From Armatimonadota bacterium (GTDB taxonomy: Bacteria > Armatimonadota > Zipacnadia > Zipacnadales > FEN-943), in contig JAKORR010000670.1 of NCBI GenBank assembly GCA_029777735.1, forward strand, positions 1 through 7,682: DNA of 7,682 nucleotides, in the 5' to 3' direction. The notes below the pieces were generated by a model. That model was not told where the DNA came from. It made no database searches and was given only the letters and a program-made list of their open reading frames with translations. Made by a program: the position numbers and the translations under genes. How positions within the stretch are numbered: position 1 is the stretch's first letter; each line of letters begins with the position of its first letter. Positions 6,331 to 7,682 of this stretch are shown piece after piece.

Positions 6331-6350
6331 GAGGTGGAGAACTCCACTTC
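6331..6350. promoter_or_regulatory. 20-bp near-perfect dyad upstream of the oxidoreductase gene
   Basis: Arms GAGGTGGAG (6331-6339) and CTCCACTTC (6342-6350) flank AA and match at 8 of 9 positions, with the ninth a G-T pair. It lies 72 bp before the oxidoreductase ATG. It could be an operator, or a leader-RNA hairpin if transcription starts upstream. Its inner half-sites match the palindrome at 1172-1183. Confidence 0.4.
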
Positions 6351-6408
6351 ATGCGTGGGCCGGGCAGCGCCAGCCCTCAGTGTCCGCACAGTATGGATCC
6401 ATGCTCCC

Positions 6409-6414
6409 AGGAGG
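6409..6414 (+). promoter_or_regulatory. Shine-Dalgarno fixing the oxidoreductase start
   Basis: AGGAGG stands 8 nt before ATG 6423-6425 and decides this start over the in-frame ATG at 6351, which would add 24 residues without family resemblance and directly abuts the dyad at 6331-6350. Confidence 0.85.
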
Positions 6415-6422
6415 CGTTATCT

Positions 6423-7439
6423 ATGGCTGACACCTATCGAGTCGCCTTTATCGGTCTGGTACATGACCATGCCTGGGGCGAGTTGCCCCACTGGCTAGAG
6501 TGCCCCAACTGCCAAGTTGTGGCCGCAGCCGACCCCAACAGTGAGCTTACCCAGCGCGCTCAGACCAAGGGCGTGCCATCGGTTTACTCAGACTGGCGGG
6601 AAATGGCCGAGGCCGAAGAGTTTGAAATCGCTGCGATCTTCGTGCCTAATAGCGATGCAGCCGAGGTCGTCGAAGCCCTGGCGCCACGGGGCGTGCACTT
6701 TGTCGTCGAGAAGCCCATGGCGGCTCGCCTGGCGCAGGCCGATCGCATGTTGGCCGCCGTGCGCGCCGCGAACGTTGAGCTTCTCATCAACTGGCCCATT
6801 GCCTGGAGACCAACGTTGTACGAGGCCCACAGGCGTCTGGTCGCGGGCGAAGTGGGCCACCCCTTCTACATGAACGTCTACATGGGCCACCAGGGGCCCA
6901 AGGAAATCGGCTGTAGTGAGTATTTTTATAGCTGGCTCTACGACGCTACCAAGAACGGCGCGGGCGCTCTTATGGACTACTGCTGCTATGGCGCCGCCCT
7001 CGCCAACTGGTGGTTCGGCCGACCGACGGCTGTCCAGGCCGTTGCCGGCCTCCTCACCAAGGACTACCTTACCGTCGAGGACAATGCCATCATCACGCTT
7101 CTCTACCCGAACCTCTTCGTCGAGACCCAGGGCTCCTGGAGTACAGTCCCTGGCCACCATGACATGGTCCTCAGGGGCGACGCGGGCACCCTGTATACCT
7201 CCGAGAGCTATCGCACTCTGCACATCGCTGTGGGCAACAAGCCCTTTGAGGAAGTCGCCGCGCCGCCTCTGCCAGAACACCAGTCTAATGCCGCTCACTA
7301 TCTCACCTGGTGCCTGCGCGAGGGGCGCCCCGTCGAGGGATTCTGCAGCGCGCAGGTCGGCCGGGACGCCCAGGAGGTTCTGGAAGCCGGCCTCTTGTCC
7401 GCCTCACAGGGCCGGCGTCTCGAACTGCCCTTGAGCTGA
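6423..7439 (+). CDS. Gfo/Idh/MocA-family oxidoreductase
   Basis: A 338-residue cytoplasmic NAD(P)-dependent oxidoreductase, of the family that oxidises or reduces sugars, inositols and their derivatives. YRVAFIGLVHDHAWG opens the Rossmann domain (5-19), and VVAAADPNSELTQRAQ (32-47) is the typical second strand with acidic Asp37. VVEKPMA at 94-100 holds the conserved Glu-Lys97-Pro. LLINWPIAWRPTLYEAHRLV-like sequence follows at 120-140, with GEVGHPFYMNVYMG at 142-155. GAGALMDYCCYGAAL (179-193) occupies the place of the usual GGGxLxDxGxH motif. Two departures stand out. The canonical GxGxxG is replaced by a His-rich GLVHDH turn, and the usual catalytic His falls at Tyr189 (Asp185 is kept). Length is normal and the frame intact, so this looks like a real subfamily, not decay. 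It diverges from the SDR operon and probably works on sugars from the same route. Substrate is unknown. Confidence 0.9.
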   Translation: MADTYRVAFIGLVHDHAWGELPHWLECPNCQVVAAADPNSELTQRAQTKGVPSVYSDWREMAEAEEFEIAAIFVPNSDAAEVVEALAPRGVHFVVEKPMAARLAQADRMLAAVRAANVELLINWPIAWRPTLYEAHRRLVAGEVGHPFYMNVYMGHQGPKEIGCSEYFYSWLYDATKNGAGALMDYCCYGAALANWWFGRPTAVQAVAGLLTKDYLTVEDNAIITLLYPNLFVETQGSWSTVPGHHDMVLRGDAGTLYTSESYRTLHIAVGNKPFEEVAAPPLPEHQSNAAHYLTWCLREGRPVEGFCSAQVGRDAQEVLEAGLLSASQGRRLELPLS

Positions 7440-7628
7440 ACCCGACTTCCGTCAACACCCGATCCGTCGCTCTTCCAGCGTGTCTCCGGGAACGCCGGGC
7501 TGATGTAGATCGGTTATACTGTCGACCGTGGTCTTCTTCCGTGCCTCCACGGCGTTCGGTAGTTGGCCACATCGTTCTGCTGTCTTCGACTGGGTTCCGC
7601 GACCCTTCCCGGTGAGAGGTCCTAAGAT
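7440..7628. other. Intergenic spacer before the last gene, no clear terminator
   Basis: These 189 bases contain a weak inverted repeat CCGTGG (7526-7531) / CCACGG (7547-7552) with a 15-nt loop and no T-run, so no intrinsic terminator can be supported. A possible -10 is noted separately. GAGAGGT (7614-7620) is a partial Shine-Dalgarno for the next gene. Confidence 0.5.
7515..7520 (+). promoter_or_regulatory. Possible -10 hexamer for the downstream gene
   Basis: TATACT matches five of six bases of the sigma70 -10 consensus in an otherwise GC-rich spacer, about 110 bp before the ATG at 7629. No acceptable -35 is seen 16-18 bp upstream and there is no extended TG, so support is limited to this hexamer. 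Confidence 0.25.
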
Positions 7629-7682
7629 ATGTCCAACGACAACTCCCGTGACGAATGGCGCGATCTCTACGCGCCTCGCAAG
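7629..7682 (+). CDS. Start of an unidentified gene (first 18 codons, truncated by window end)
   Basis: ATG at 7629 opens MSNDNSRDEWRDLYAPRK and stays open to the last base. GAGAGGT ends 8 nt before the ATG and serves as a moderate ribosome site. The residues are hydrophilic and mixed-charge, with no signal peptide or membrane segment, so a cytoplasmic protein is likely. It is co-directional with the oxidoreductase gene at 189 bp, which leaves open whether the two are cotranscribed. Eighteen residues are too few to name a family; another start further on cannot be excluded. Confidence 0.5.
   Translation, partial: MSNDNSRDEWRDLYAPRK

Larger units (their letters stand above)
6101..6422. other. 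Divergent intergenic region with several dyads
   Basis: These 322 bases lie between the divergent SDR and oxidoreductase genes and contain no supported gene. They hold two Shine-Dalgarno sites at the ends, a 12-bp dyad (6151-6162), a paired repeat with inverted ends (6226-6258) and a near-perfect 20-bp dyad (6331-6350). The core ACGT occurs at 6178, 6187, 6228 and 6244. No strong sigma70 promoter is visible. For the minus strand, TATCTA (6139-6134) or TTGACG (6184-6179) are only partial matches. For the plus strand, TACACT (6209-6214) or TACAAG (6291-6296) lack a good -35. No regulator gene is present in the window. Confidence 0.6.

Noticed and set aside
6351..6422. 24-residue N-terminal extension of the oxidoreductase
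   Set aside because: The Pro/Ser/Cys-rich extension lacks a Shine-Dalgarno, while ATG 6423 has AGGAGG at ideal distance and begins the Rossmann strand.
6588..7298. 236-residue minus-strand open frame opposite the oxidoreductase gene
   Set aside because: It lies antiparallel within a well-supported gene with clear family motifs, has no recognisable motif of its own, and is the kind of open frame expected opposite GC-rich genes.
7526..7552. CCGTGG/CCACGG inverted repeat as an intrinsic terminator of the oxidoreductase gene
   Set aside because: A 6-bp stem with a 15-nt loop and no following T-run does not meet the usual pattern.

Overview
The window reads as a GC-rich bacterial chromosome segment that is densely coding, with no mobile element, RNA gene or CRISPR array. 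It has a secreted GH42-like glycoside hydrolase, a divergent uroporphyrinogen-decarboxylase-like protein, a nucleotide-sugar SDR enzyme, a Gfo/Idh/MocA oxidoreductase and a PEP-carboxykinase/HPr-kinase-like P-loop protein. That mix recalls saccharolytic bacteria of the Armatimonadota, Planctomycetota or Chloroflexota type. This placement rests on protein flavour only; there is no marker gene.

Layout. Positions 2-1117 (+) hold the C-terminal part of a PEPCK/HPrK-like P-loop protein whose start lies outside the window. A 133-bp convergent gap with a perfect 14-bp palindrome follows. The minus strand then carries three genes, transcribed from right to left: SDR epimerase/dehydratase (6100 to 5126), UROD-like protein (5059 to 3971) and secreted GH42-like hydrolase (3905 to 1251). 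Gaps of 66 and 65 nt, and no convincing terminator between them, suggest one operon. A 322-bp divergent intergenic region (6101-6422) with several dyads and a 16-bp-period direct repeat separates this operon from a plus-strand Gfo/Idh/MocA gene (6423-7439). A 189-bp spacer leads to the first 18 codons of another gene (7629 to the window end).

How the genes may work together (inference). The exported hydrolase would release sugars outside the cytoplasm. The Gfo/Idh/MocA enzyme and the SDR enzyme would act on sugar or nucleotide-sugar intermediates inside the cell. The UROD-like protein has an unknown small-molecule reaction; it lacks the usual metal-binding residues of methyltransferase relatives. 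The shared divergent region is the natural place for common control.

Most unusual points. (1) The UROD-like gene has its Shine-Dalgarno 28 nt upstream of the ATG, but an intervening perfect 8-bp hairpin would shorten the effective spacing to 9 nt. (2) Both downstream operon genes are preceded by tiny ORFs ending in an ATGA overlap with the gene start. (3) Dyads cluster in the divergent promoter region. (4) Expected catalytic or ligand residues are replaced in the UROD-like and Gfo/Idh/MocA proteins. I see no clearly new defence or mobile system here.
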